DNA of 64,000 nt, from NCBI GenBank assembly GCA_016720115.1, contig JADJXT010000002.1, positions 1,224,240 to 1,288,239 of the forward strand, in the 5' to 3' direction. The position numbers and the translations under genes were made by a program. The notes under the pieces were generated by a model. The model saw only the letters and a program-made list of their open reading frames with translations. It did not search any database and was not told the origin of the DNA. This DNA comes from Sphingomonadales bacterium (GTDB taxonomy: Bacteria; Pseudomonadota; Alphaproteobacteria; Sphingomonadales; Sphingomonadaceae). Shown in pieces: positions 38,408-47,160 of this stretch; positions within the stretch are counted from its first letter, which is position 1; every line of letters starts with the position of its first letter.

Positions 38408-38639
38408 CGGGCCGTGGGAAATCCGCTGGATTGACCTCGGTCCAGTCGAGCGCGAGCCAGTCGCCGCGGCGCAGGAAGAGCGGCCAGTTGGCGGTGCCGC
38501 CGCTGCTGGTCTGGCAGATGTAGAGTTCCGAAATTCCCATCGTCGTTTCGAGAAAGACGTAGTGGATGCCGCTATGCCAGTTCGAACGGCGGACGGCCTT
38601 GCCGTTGCTGACGAGGATCAGGGCTTCGGACAGGTTCAT
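38256..38639 (-). CDS. Tad2-like (DUF2829) candidate anti-Thoeris protein
   Basis: A 127-residue protein. Residues 1-75 follow the DUF2829/Tad2 pattern: MNLSEALILVSNGKAVRRSN with the N-terminal helix and the K-x-V-R-R-x-x-W strand, a middle Trp, then GDWLALDWTEV, matching the D-W-x-x-x-D-W-E-V end motif. Tad2 proteins of phages sequester the signalling molecule of Thoeris defence. The last 45 residues are a Pro/Arg/Lys-rich tail not usual for the family. It lies near ArdC antirestriction, which fits an anti-defence role. The function is inferred from sequence pattern only. Confidence 0.65.
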   Translation of the reverse strand: MNLSEALILVSNGKAVRRSNWHSGIHYVFLETTMGISELYICQTSSGGTANWPLFLRRGDWLALDWTEVNPADFPRPASGQSEIQQTTTDPTETSDPPPPRARRAPRPRKAKPKAPRKPRSSAAAKP

Positions 38640-38651
38640 CGAATACAGGGA

Positions 38652-38861
38652 TCAGTCGTCGGTCGCGGTGACGACGCGCGAGACGATGCGGTCGGGCTTG
38701 GCGGATTTTGCGAAGACGACCCGGAACGGTTGCAGCGGGTTTCCGGTGCGGACGACCGCGGTGTCGTTGTCGGAGAGGTCGGCGATCTGTGTCGCGACGC
38801 GGTTCGCGTTTTCGATCGAGCAAAGCTGTTGGCGTTTGGCGGAGCGTGAAGGCGTTGTCAT
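38652..38861 (-). CDS. 69-residue protein of unknown function
   Basis: Starts MTTPSRSAKRQQLCSIENAN, overlaps the upstream stop (ATGA) and ends 12 bp before the Tad2-like start. It has a small soluble fold and no known family. Confidence 0.55.
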   Translation of the reverse strand: MTTPSRSAKRQQLCSIENANRVATQIADLSDNDTAVVRTGNPLQPFRVVFAKSAKPDRIVSRVVTATDD

Positions 38862-39247
38862 CGGGTTCTCGTGCTTGGAGGGCTGTCGTGGTTCGGTGCG
38901 TTCGTCTCGCTGGGGATGACCAGGTGGCGACTGGCGGCTGCGGCGAGAAGGGTGAAGAAGGCGAGCGGAATGTGCATCTTCCACAGGATCGAGGGTCCAG
39001 CGGCCAGGCTGTACAGGCCGGCGGCGAGCGGGAGCGATGCGAAGACATATCCTCTTCGCGGATTGGTGACGGCGAGCGAGGCTGCGGCGATTGCGGCTGA
39101 TATTTGTGCCGTGAGGAGCGCAATGTCGGTGGCGTCGTCCGGATAGTCCGGGCGCGCCGCGATTGCCGCAAGTGTTGCGAGCCAGGCGGCGAGCGCGATC
39201 GGGAGAAGGATGGTGCGCGCGATTCTATAGTTGTGCGGTATCGTCAT
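38858..39247 (-). CDS. Small membrane protein, about four segments
   Basis: 129 residues with hydrophobic stretches at about 11-32 (ILLPIALAAWLATLAAIAA), 43-62, 68-85 and 90-105, and a hydrophilic C-terminus. It is coupled to the 69-residue gene by ATGA. No family is known; it could be an entry-exclusion-like or structural protein, but nothing shows this. Confidence 0.6.
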   Translation of the reverse strand: MTIPHNYRIARTILLPIALAAWLATLAAIAARPDYPDDATDIALLTAQISAAIAAASLAVTNPRRGYVFASLPLAAGLYSLAAGPSILWKMHIPLAFFTLLAAAASRHLVIPSETNAPNHDSPPSTRTR

Positions 39248-39346
39248 GAGTTCCCCCTCTATTTCGGCTATAGCCGAACGGGTTGATTTTTGGAAGAAAT
39301 TATCGGCTTTGACGTCACTGTAAACGTTCCTGTGTGGACCTATCGA

Positions 39347-39934
39347 CTAAGTGGGGACCGACAAGGCCGGTTTGATGACTTGCCATGGGCGCTCCATGAG
39401 TTTGGGTAGGGTCACCCGGACGTTGTCGGTTGCGCGGCGAAGGATCGTCTTGCCGTTGCTCGTGTCTACGGCGAAGAGCTGTTCGGCTACGCCGTCGCTG
39501 AAGGTCAGTGGTTCGGCGAGGCGGAGACGGTCGCCCGGTTGCGGCTTCGGCCGCGAGGTGAGCGCGGTCTGTTTGCGGCAGGCGGTGCGCCAGGCGAGCG
39601 CGTATTCGTTGTCGGTAGGCGTGAGCAGGTCGAGGATCCGTGCCGGGCAGTCGTAATTGTACGGGCCCATGGTTTCGCTCATGTCCTTGTAGCCGAAGAC
39701 CATGTGATCGGCGGCTCTGGGGTTCCACTTGGTGAGGCAAATGACGGCCGAAAGACGAGCCGGGTCGTCGCTCGAGGAAATCGCGGCGTAATAGACTCCC
39801 TTTACCATCGCGGAATCGTGGCGGGTGAGCCCCGGGCGGGTTTCGTTTGCGGGGTAGTGGAGCTGGTTGTCGAGGTAGGTCTTGGGGGTCTTGTGTTCGC
39901 CCATTCCGGCGAGTGTCATGAACAGCCATCCCAT
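39347..39934 (-). CDS. DUF6927 family protein
   Basis: A 195-residue protein. The opening MGWLFMTLAGMGEHKTPKTY, then VKGVYYAAISSSDDPARLSA and ICLTKWNPRAADHMVFGYKD, matches small proteins (DUF6927) that recur on proteobacterial plasmids and islands. The start at 39934 has AGGAGACCGCC in front and lies 10 bp after the previous stop. The function is unknown. A 99-bp gap follows before the membrane protein. Confidence 0.75.
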   Translation of the reverse strand: MGWLFMTLAGMGEHKTPKTYLDNQLHYPANETRPGLTRHDSAMVKGVYYAAISSSDDPARLSAVICLTKWNPRAADHMVFGYKDMSETMGPYNYDCPARILDLLTPTDNEYALAWRTACRKQTALTSRPKPQPGDRLRLAEPLTFSDGVAEQLFAVDTSNGKTILRRATDNVRVTLPKLMERPWQVIKPALSVPT

Positions 39935-39944
39935 GGCGGTCTCC

Positions 39945-40601
39945 TCAAACGAGCTGTGGTTGGGCGGCGCCGATGCGGACGCCGGTCTCGCGCGCGGTGT
40001 GGGCGAGGAATTTGGCGGGCTGGGCCAAAAGGGCGATGTCGCAGTAATTGTTGGCCGCGCCGACATAGTCTTCGCGGTTTCTGCAGCGGCGAAACATGAC
40101 CTCGCGGCCCGGTGTGGTGAGCGTTTTGGAGACCATGACATAGAGGGTATCTGTGTGGAGGATCGCTTCGCCGGAGACGGCTGGTCCGGCCCGGTTCGAG
40201 CGGAGGTCGTAGCTGTCCGGGGTGAGACCGGCGGCGTTGGCAACCGCGCGGAGGGCTTTGCGGGCTTCGGCGTGAAAGGCGGCTTTCTCTTCCTCGTTGA
40301 AGTGGCTTCGGCCGCGAACGAGGGCAACGAGAGCGGGTTTCGATTTGAGTTCGCCGATGCGGGTCATGCACTGCGAGCGCAGCGCGAGGTCGGCCTCGTG
40401 GGTGAGTTCGGGATCGATACCGGTGGCGATGCGTCCAAGATGGCGCGCGAGAAGGATGACGGCGGGGTCGGTTTCGCTGGGAACCCCTGCCCGCTTGCAG
40501 TCGGCGATTGCGTCGGCAACTGCGAGTTGGGCCGTGCCGATTGTCCGTAGCCCGTCCGGCTGAAGGGCGCGGCGATAGCGATAATTGAGATCGTAATTCA
40601 T
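39945..40601 (-). CDS. 218-residue protein of unknown function
   Basis: Starts MNYDLNYRYRRALQPDGLRT. The N-terminal half is helical with ADAIADCKRAGVPSE; the C-terminal half has strands around EAILHTDTLYVMVSK, then REVMFRRCRNREDYVGAANN. It follows ArdC by 25 bp with GGAGACAGACG before its start. No family is recognised. Confidence 0.65.
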   Translation of the reverse strand: MNYDLNYRYRRALQPDGLRTIGTAQLAVADAIADCKRAGVPSETDPAVILLARHLGRIATGIDPELTHEADLALRSQCMTRIGELKSKPALVALVRGRSHFNEEEKAAFHAEARKALRAVANAAGLTPDSYDLRSNRAGPAVSGEAILHTDTLYVMVSKTLTTPGREVMFRRCRNREDYVGAANNYCDIALLAQPAKFLAHTARETGVRIGAAQPQLV

Positions 40602-40626
40602 CGTCTGTCTCCTGCTGGAGAGGCGA

Positions 40627-41514
40627 TCAGGCAGCTTCGGCGAGCGGGTTGGCCGCTTGCTGGTGGAGCCATTTGACGGCCTGGTCGGCTTTCGAGGCCG
40701 CTTTGATGATTGCGGATTTGTCGCCGCGGAGCGTCTTGATCCACGAGGCCACATAGCTGGCGTGATTGTCGTGGATTTCGTCGGGAAGGCCGAGCTCGGC
40801 GCAGATGATCGACTGTCCGATCGCGGCGACGAGTTCTTCGCGGGCATAGTCCTGGTCGCCGAAGCGTTTGCCGAATTGGCGGTTGAGGCGATGCTTGGCC
40901 CCTGTGGCGTGGATCGTCTCGTGGGCGCGGGTCGAGACGATCAGGTCGGGAGATTTGAAAAGCTGACGTTCGGGTAGGACGATGAGGTCGGCGCCCGGGG
41001 AATAATAGGCCTGGTCGCCGCGATGGACGACGGTGATCGGAATCCTGTCGAAGAACAACTGTGCGTTGCGGCGCATTTCGCTCAGCGGCTGCGGCGCTGC
41101 CGGTTCGGGGAAGTAGCTCGCGGATAGGCCGTCGATCTGCTCGGCATTGAACACCGAATAGGCTTTGAGGAAGGAATAGCGTTCGGTGTCGGTCTGGCCG
41201 GTCCTGGGGTTGGCCTTGTCGCGCGAGCCGACATGGTAATAGACGCTGAGCTGGGCGGTCTCCCCTGCCCTCACCTGGGCGCCGAGCTGTTGCGCTTGGC
41301 GGTATGTCATCCAGTAGGGGCTCGTGTAGCCGAGCGAGTCGCCGACGAGGCCGAGATAGAGGGCGTTGATCCCGGAATAGGCTTCGCCATTGTGGCGGAG
41401 CGGAATCCGGTTGCGTGTCTCCCACGGCCGCGACCAAGGGAGTGTTCCGGCCTCCAGCTTGGAGATGATGAGCTGGGTTATCTCGGCTGCGGGGTCGCGG
41501 CGGGCAGGTTTCAT
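40627..41514 (-). CDS. ardC: ArdC-type antirestriction protein
   Basis: A 295-residue protein. The N-terminal domain (ITQLIISKLEAGTLPWSRPW, GINALYLGLV, YWMTYRQAQQLGAQVRAGE) is the ssDNA-binding ArdC-N region. A zincin-like metallopeptidase domain follows, with RAHETIHATGAKHRLNRQFG containing HExxH, and EELVAAIGQSIICAELGL. ArdC proteins protect incoming single-stranded plasmid DNA and block restriction during conjugation. The start overlaps the stop of the GHKL gene (ATGA), so the two are co-translated. Confidence 0.92.
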   Translation of the reverse strand: MKPARRDPAAEITQLIISKLEAGTLPWSRPWETRNRIPLRHNGEAYSGINALYLGLVGDSLGYTSPYWMTYRQAQQLGAQVRAGETAQLSVYYHVGSRDKANPRTGQTDTERYSFLKAYSVFNAEQIDGLSASYFPEPAAPQPLSEMRRNAQLFFDRIPITVVHRGDQAYYSPGADLIVLPERQLFKSPDLIVSTRAHETIHATGAKHRLNRQFGKRFGDQDYAREELVAAIGQSIICAELGLPDEIHDNHASYVASWIKTLRGDKSAIIKAASKADQAVKWLHQQAANPLAEAA

Positions 41515-43109
41515 GGGGCAGTCTCCTCGAGGTCGGCGAGCGCGAGTTCGGTGTTTCCGTTGGCGTATGAGAGGGTGAGCTTCTTGCCGCGCGGGATGCG
41601 CCAGGCGATCTTGTCGAAGAATGCGAGGCGGATGTCGGCCATCACGGCTGCGCTGCTGCCGTTCAGGATCTCGACCGCGCGCACCTGTGCATCATGCTGG
41701 AAGCGACTGGATTGCGAATCCCAGCTGTCGGCGTCGGCATCGTCGCTTGGCGAGAATACGGCGTCGTAGATCATCGTTGCGAGATCGTCGGCGTCGATCG
41801 TGCTTCCGTTTGTCACCGCGATGGCGACGTCGTCGGGGCAATAGGCGTCGCAAGCGAGAATGGCCGCGTCGGTGTCGAGTTCGATCGGCGGCGCGGTCGG
41901 CGATGCAAGGGTTATGGTCAGTCGGTGGGGGCGCTGGGTAATGGCGTCGCTTTCCAGCTCGCTCCCGTTGTCGTCGAGGCAGCGATAGGCGTCCGTCGCA
42001 TAGGCGGGGATCGCATCGTACCAGTCGTAGCCGGAGAAGGCCGGAATTGAGGTGAAGAGTTTGAGCGAAGCATCGCTGAAGTCCAGTGCGCGCGCGAGCG
42101 AGATGTCGTCCGACGGCTCCCCGGCGTCGTAGAGGATGGCGCCTTTGGGAATGGGTTCGGGCGCATATCGCTCGCGATAGTCCTGGTGGGCGGGTGCGGG
42201 TCGCCAGGGTGAAAGGATCGGTTTGGCCGGAGGGAGATCGGTGAAGGTGCAGGCCTCCTGCCATTTATCGAAAGCGAGGCGGTGGAACGGTTCGGCAGCG
42301 ATCGTGCGGTAGATGGCTTCGAGACAGTTGCGGGCGAGGCGCTGCGCGGCTTCGTTCTGGAAGAGTTCCTTGCGGGCCGGGAGGACGAGGACCAGGTCGG
42401 GATCGTCGATGATGTCGACCTTGACCGACCAGCGGCTGTGTTCGATCTCGGAGATTGCCGGGAGCTTGTGGTTCAGCGTCAGTCCGTAGAAGTTGATGTT
42501 TGCGTGGTTCGGCGAAAGTTCGGTCTTGAAGACGCCTATGCGCAGCCCGCCGATCGTGACGATGTTGTCGGCCGACAAGAGGAAGTCGGCTTGCTTGACG
42601 GGTTCGCCGTCGATCGTCGCTCGGAGCGGATAAAAGAGCAGCGCTTCTTGCAGGCGCTTGGTGATCGCTTCGGCGCTGGTGATGGTGCTTTTGAAGGTGA
42701 TGGCCGTGCCTGCTTGGCGTGTGCCGGGTTCGATCTCGATGTCCTTGTTGCCGGTCCAGGCGTCGTGTGGAATTGTCATCGAGAAGCTTGCGGTTTCGAC
42801 GCGGGTGGTGAGGCCAGCGAGCGAGAAGAAGCCCATGCCTGCAGGATCTTCGCGCCGGCATGTTTCGCTTGGCCAGTCGGATCGGCCGAGCGCGAGCAGT
42901 GTTTGGGGATCCGGGATGCCGGTGCCGTCGTCGGAGATGGTCAGTGTGGTGCCGGTGTCGTCGGGTTGGCCGACGGTGATGTCGATTGTGCTGGCGGCCG
43001 CGCGCCGGGCATTTTGCAGCAGCTCGTTGGCGATATCGGTGAGCGAGCCGTTGAACAGGCGCGTGACCTTGTCGATCGCTTCGGGAGCGACCTGGGTTCG
43101 GATTATCAT
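41511..43109 (-). CDS. GHKL (Hsp90/HATPase-like) ATPase
   Basis: A 532-residue protein with the Bergerat ATP fold at residues 20-110: ELLQNARRAAASTIDITV (N box), ISDDGTGIPDPQTLLALGRS (G1) and AGMGFFSLAG (G2). The rest carries no kinase or gyrase domain I can name. Related ATPases of mobile elements and defence islands are of unknown role. The ATG at 43109 lies 55 bp after the ParB-like gene, across a GC hairpin. It is coupled to ardC. Confidence 0.8.
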   Translation of the reverse strand: MIIRTQVAPEAIDKVTRLFNGSLTDIANELLQNARRAAASTIDITVGQPDDTGTTLTISDDGTGIPDPQTLLALGRSDWPSETCRREDPAGMGFFSLAGLTTRVETASFSMTIPHDAWTGNKDIEIEPGTRQAGTAITFKSTITSAEAITKRLQEALLFYPLRATIDGEPVKQADFLLSADNIVTIGGLRIGVFKTELSPNHANINFYGLTLNHKLPAISEIEHSRWSVKVDIIDDPDLVLVLPARKELFQNEAAQRLARNCLEAIYRTIAAEPFHRLAFDKWQEACTFTDLPPAKPILSPWRPAPAHQDYRERYAPEPIPKGAILYDAGEPSDDISLARALDFSDASLKLFTSIPAFSGYDWYDAIPAYATDAYRCLDDNGSELESDAITQRPHRLTITLASPTAPPIELDTDAAILACDAYCPDDVAIAVTNGSTIDADDLATMIYDAVFSPSDDADADSWDSQSSRFQHDAQVRAVEILNGSSAAVMADIRLAFFDKIAWRIPRGKKLTLSYANGNTELALADLEETAP

Positions 43110-43128
43110 GGTTAGGAGTCCGATGCTG

Positions 43129-43155
43129 GGGGACCGGCCCTTGAGGCCGGTCCCC
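43129..43155. repeat. GC-rich hairpin between parB-like and GHKL genes
   Basis: GGGGACCGGCC pairs with GGCCGGTCCCC across 5 nt. No T run follows on the minus strand, so it may be an attenuator or RNA-stability element rather than a full terminator. Confidence 0.6.
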
Positions 43156-43164
43156 GGTTGTTGA

Positions 43165-45204
43165 TCAGGCTTCGACGGTCTCGGGGTCGAGTGCCGCATC
43201 GGTTTCGGCATCGCCGGGCGTCTCGGGCTCGTTGTCGGGCTCGTCGGTCGCGGGAATCTCCGAGCTTGCCTCCTCCGCCTTGGCGGCGGTGTTGAAGCGC
43301 ATGTGTTCGGGGACCCAGGCCAGGGCGGCTTCCTTGACCTCGGCATCGACGATGGTCGAGCCCGAGAAGATTTTCTCGGCGGTCGCGGAAAGGTCGGCCT
43401 TCTTGCTGCTGGCGTAGCTGGTGGCCATGGTCTTGCCGCCGATTTCGTCGACATGGGCAAGGATGGTCGCCTTGCTCACGCGGTCGAAATAGTTGGTCGC
43501 CGTGGGCCGCCATTCGCGGGCGACGTCGATCTCGAGGAGTTCGGCGATGCGGTCGTGGAGCGGATTGAGTTCGGGACCATTGTGGCCCGAGCGGCGGCTC
43601 ACCCCGATCGACGGCTGCACGCTGCGCGCGACGCAGAAGGCGAGCCAGGCGGCCTTTTCGTCGTCGGTCAGGAGGCAGAAGGCGTCGAAGCGTTCGACCG
43701 TGGTTGCGTGTTCGGTCCAACCGCTTTCGAGGTTCTCCTTGACGTCGGCCATGGCGGTATAGGCCGGGGATTCGGGGTAGGTCTGGCAGTAGGTCTGCGG
43801 ATAGGGCGCGGCGATGGTCGAGCCGTGCGACTGGACGCCGTAGGTGATGCCGCGGTCCGCGATCGCGAAGATCATGTAGTCCATCGCGACCGCCGGGCTG
43901 TTGGCAAGATGGAGCGAGAGCACGTCGCGACGCTGGATGGCGAGTTCGGCGATGAGCTTTTCGGACAGCGGCTTGATGCCGGTGTCGGCGGCCGTGTCGC
44001 CTTCGCCGGTCGCGGACGTGCCCGAGGCGCCGCTGGCACCGCGCTTGGTCTGGACCGGGCGCTCGGTATAGCGCGAGGTGTCGAGGACCGGGTTGCCGTC
44101 GTCGTCGAGAATGACGAAAGCGCCGACGAGAGACTTCATGTCGTCGGGGATGTGGCCCGGCTTATTGGTGAGGGCCCGGTGCTTTTCGGTGGTCTGGTCC
44201 CAGCGTTCGTTGAGGTCTTCGAGTGCCGTTTCGTCTTCGTCGTCAACGGTTTCGAATTCGGCTTCGATGGCGCGGACCTGTTCGAGCAGCGCGTCGGCCT
44301 CGGCCTGCTCTTCGTCGCTGAGCGCCGCGGGCGGCAGGTGGTAATAGTGGAGGTCTTCGGTGGCGCTGTGGCTGACGCGCTTGTCGAGGACGGGGCGGAC
44401 CCAGGCAAGGCCGGTTTCCTCGGCCATCGCTGCGGCGGCCGCTTCGATTTTCTCGGCGGCGATCTTGTTGGCGATCTCGGGGTCGATCCAGTTGGCGGTC
44501 TCGTCGGTCGTGAAGAGGTCGCGTTCGATGCGGCCGCCTGCGGCGAGGTAGGCCTCTTCGGTGACGAGCTTGGCGATCGGCGAGGTCGAGTTGATCGACG
44601 AGGTGGTGATCATGCGTCGGATCGCGTCGGCATTGTTGCCCTGCCAGCTGTCGTGAACCTGGTCCCAGACCAGCGTCTGACGGTCGTGATTGCTGGTGGT
44701 GGCATAGGCCTTGGCGACGTCGAGCGTGATTTCGTTGCGCTCGAGCGCGGCGAAGATCGGTTCGGCGAGGTCGGCCAGGCGAAGCCGGCCTTCGACGGCG
44801 CGGCGGGTGCGGCCGAAGCGCTTGGCGATGGCGTCGAGATCGCTACCTTCGTTGATGAAGAACTTGTAGGCGCGGATTTCGTCGGCGACGGTCATCTGCT
44901 GGCGGATGACGTTCTCGATGAGCGAGATTTCGGCCTGCTCCTCGCTGGCGGCTTCCATCACGGCGACAGGGACCGGATGGTTGGCCTTGATCGCCTTGCG
45001 ATCTTTGAGGAGGTTGAGTGCGCGCAGGCGGCGGCCGCCGACGATGACATCGTAGCCCTTGCCCGAAGGTACGGCGACAAGGTTCTGCAGGATGCCGCGG
45101 GTTTCGATGTTGTCGGCGAATTCGGCGATGAGCTGGTCGGTGTCCGTCTTGCGGACATTGTTCGGCGACAAGCTGAGCTTGTTGAGGGGAATCATTTGGA
45201 TCAT
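43165..45204 (-). CDS. ParB/Spo0J-like DNA-binding protein, large
   Basis: A 679-residue protein. The N-terminal ParB domain has MIPLNKLSLSPNNVRKTDTD, GILQNLVAVPSGKGYDVIVG, GGRRLRALNLL and EQAEISLIENVIRQQMTVAD. A helix-turn-helix follows (LDAIAKRFGRTRRAVEGRLR). The C-terminal 400 residues are far longer than in a partition ParB and end in a very acidic tail. It is not next to parA (56 kb), which has its own ribbon-helix-helix partner. It therefore more likely regulates or stabilises the element. The ATG at 45204 follows GGAGACTCTCC. Confidence 0.85.
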   Translation of the reverse strand: MIQMIPLNKLSLSPNNVRKTDTDQLIAEFADNIETRGILQNLVAVPSGKGYDVIVGGRRLRALNLLKDRKAIKANHPVPVAVMEAASEEQAEISLIENVIRQQMTVADEIRAYKFFINEGSDLDAIAKRFGRTRRAVEGRLRLADLAEPIFAALERNEITLDVAKAYATTSNHDRQTLVWDQVHDSWQGNNADAIRRMITTSSINSTSPIAKLVTEEAYLAAGGRIERDLFTTDETANWIDPEIANKIAAEKIEAAAAAMAEETGLAWVRPVLDKRVSHSATEDLHYYHLPPAALSDEEQAEADALLEQVRAIEAEFETVDDEDETALEDLNERWDQTTEKHRALTNKPGHIPDDMKSLVGAFVILDDDGNPVLDTSRYTERPVQTKRGASGASGTSATGEGDTAADTGIKPLSEKLIAELAIQRRDVLSLHLANSPAVAMDYMIFAIADRGITYGVQSHGSTIAAPYPQTYCQTYPESPAYTAMADVKENLESGWTEHATTVERFDAFCLLTDDEKAAWLAFCVARSVQPSIGVSRRSGHNGPELNPLHDRIAELLEIDVAREWRPTATNYFDRVSKATILAHVDEIGGKTMATSYASSKKADLSATAEKIFSGSTIVDAEVKEAALAWVPEHMRFNTAAKAEEASSEIPATDEPDNEPETPGDAETDAALDPETVEA

Positions 45205-45250
45205 GGAGAGTCTCCGGGTGATGAGGCTTGTGAGCTTGGGCTCGCCCACC

Positions 45251-47034
45251 TCAGCCCCCCTTCCCTCCCTGTCCGAGGATCTCGGGGATGATCGTTGCGG
45301 CGCGGTCGCGCGGGACGAAGACGCGGGTCTTGTAGGCGACGATCTCGGTGAAGCATCCCAGCGCCTTCAATCCGGCAATCTGCGCGGCGGCCGCGCCGGT
45401 GATCTCGATCCGCTGCTCGCGGTTGACGCGCGATTGTTTGAAAGTGAAGTTCAGCGGATGCGGGGCGGTGTAGCTCGCGCCGCCGAGGACGACCTGGGCG
45501 ATCTTTGCGGGGTCGGTCGCGGATTTACGGGTGGCCCCGAGGCTCTTGAGGGTCGGTTCGACGTCCTGTTCGGGGATCTGGCGCCCGAGCCAGCTCGTTC
45601 CTTCGGCATCGACAATCCGCACGACATCGAGCGTCGTCTTGGGAAGCGCGCCCCAGATCGGGAGCAGGAGGCCGGTTGCAAGGAACATGGTTTCCGAAAC
45701 GAGCTCGTCGCGGTGCTCTTCGCATTCGGCAGTCCAGAGGTCGCGGAAACGTCGCTCAGGGATCGTGGTCCAGGCGGATTCGGCGATGTCGTGGTCGTAG
45801 ATGGTCTGGTTGCGCATGGGCCGGATGAGTTGTCGGCGCCGCAGCATGTCGCCCTCGCTGTTCATGTGCGAAAGCGTCGGGACGGCGAGTGCTGCTTTGC
45901 CGGATTTTTCGTTGAAGAAGAATTCGGCGTCCGGTTCGAAGAGGCGGATTTCGTCGATATAGGCAAGGTCGCGAACTTGCCTGCGCCGGTGAACGAGCAT
46001 TTCAAGCAGGTGGCTGGTGGCGGCGGTGACCGGATCGGTGCGGACGACGGTGTCGGAAATGACCTCGACCTTCTGGACGGGGACGGTTTCGACGCCGATG
46101 TCGTATTTGCCTGCGGCCTTGGCGGAATCGACGCGGGTTTCGACCAAGGCCATGAATTCGTCGAAAATGCTGTCCTGGGTGGCGATGCGCATGGCGAGGA
46201 TCCGGTTCAGCCAGCGCTGGATCGGAGGAAGGTCTTCGCAAAGGATGCCGTCCTGGTCGGTGATTGTGAGGCCGGTGGCGTGCTGGAAGTCCTTGAGGGT
46301 GGTGCTTTTGAGCTTGCCGTTGGCGAGCAGGACGTACCAGTCGTAGAGGGCGTTTTTGGCGTAGATGCTCTCGAGATTGTCCGAAGCATCGAAGAGGCCC
46401 TGCCCGCCGGTCTGGCGTTGGCCGCGGGTGAGCGCGCCGAGGGTGTCAAGCCGCCGTGCGATCGTGCTCGTGAAGCGGAGTTCGCCTTTGCAGTCGGTGG
46501 TGACGGGGCGGAAGATGGGTGGCTGGGCCTGGTGAGTCCGGTGAGTTCGGCCGATGCCCTGGATGGCTTTGTCGGCGCGCCAGCCTGGTTCGAGGAGGAA
46601 ATGGATGCGGGTTTGCTGGTTCTTGTGGTCGAGGCTTGCGTGATAGCTGCGGCCTGTGCCGCCTGCGTCTGAGAAAGCGAGGATGCGCTTGTCGCCGTGC
46701 ATGAAGGCGGCTGTTTCGGCGATGTTCGTGCGCGCCGAGCGCGATTCGAGGCGTTGGGTGCCGTCGGGCTGGCGGATAAGTCGTTTGGATCGCCCGGTGA
46801 CTTCGGCAACGCGTTCGGTTCCGTAATGCTCGAGCAAGGCGTCGAGAGCTGTCTCGATCGGGGGCATGGCGCAGATCTGTTCGATGAGGGCTTCGCGCAG
46901 CTCGATCGCTTGCTGGTTGTGGACGGGTGCGCCGGTCTTGTCGAACATCGGTCGGGAGAGCGTTGCCCCGAGGTTATCGCAATAGTCTTCCATTTGGCGG
47001 GTCGGGAAGGCGCGGGTGAGGTAGTCGACGATCG
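45251..47034 (-). pseudogene. Strawberry-notch helicase, C-terminal half (split by RIT element)
   Basis: The gene begun at 53211 resumes here after the RIT insertion. It starts at SIVDYLTRAFPTRQME and contains the helicase-C motifs FSDAGGTGRSYHA and QGIGRTHRTHQA. It then runs through a long conserved strawberry-notch C-terminal domain to 45251. The left RIT repeat adds an in-frame leader: ATG at 47101, with GGAG eight bases upstream, gives MSSSRKPAPAREPLD, then the gene sequence. The half may therefore still be translated as a 616-residue protein. Confidence 0.85.
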
Positions 47035-47123
47035 ATTCTTTGCAGTCGAGATTTATGTCGAGTGGTTCGCGCGCGGGCGCAGGTTTCCGTGATGAAGACA
47101 TCGTTTCTACTCCAGATAATTAA
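47035..47123. repeat. RIT left terminal inverted repeat, 89 bp
   Basis: An exact reverse complement of 50650-50738. On the minus strand it carries GGAGTAGAAACGATG, a ribosome-binding site and start codon in frame with the downstream helicase half. Confidence 0.95.
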
Positions 47124-47160
47124 GGTTGTGGGCGATGTCGGAGGCGAAAGACCTCCGGAG

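Noticed and set aside
43303..45291. 662-codon plus-strand frame
   Set aside because: It is fully antisense to the ParB-like gene; the Gly/Val/Asp-rich composition is typical of a mirror frame.
45059..46672. 537-codon plus-strand frame
   Set aside because: It is antisense to the helicase C-terminal half, which has clear helicase motifs.
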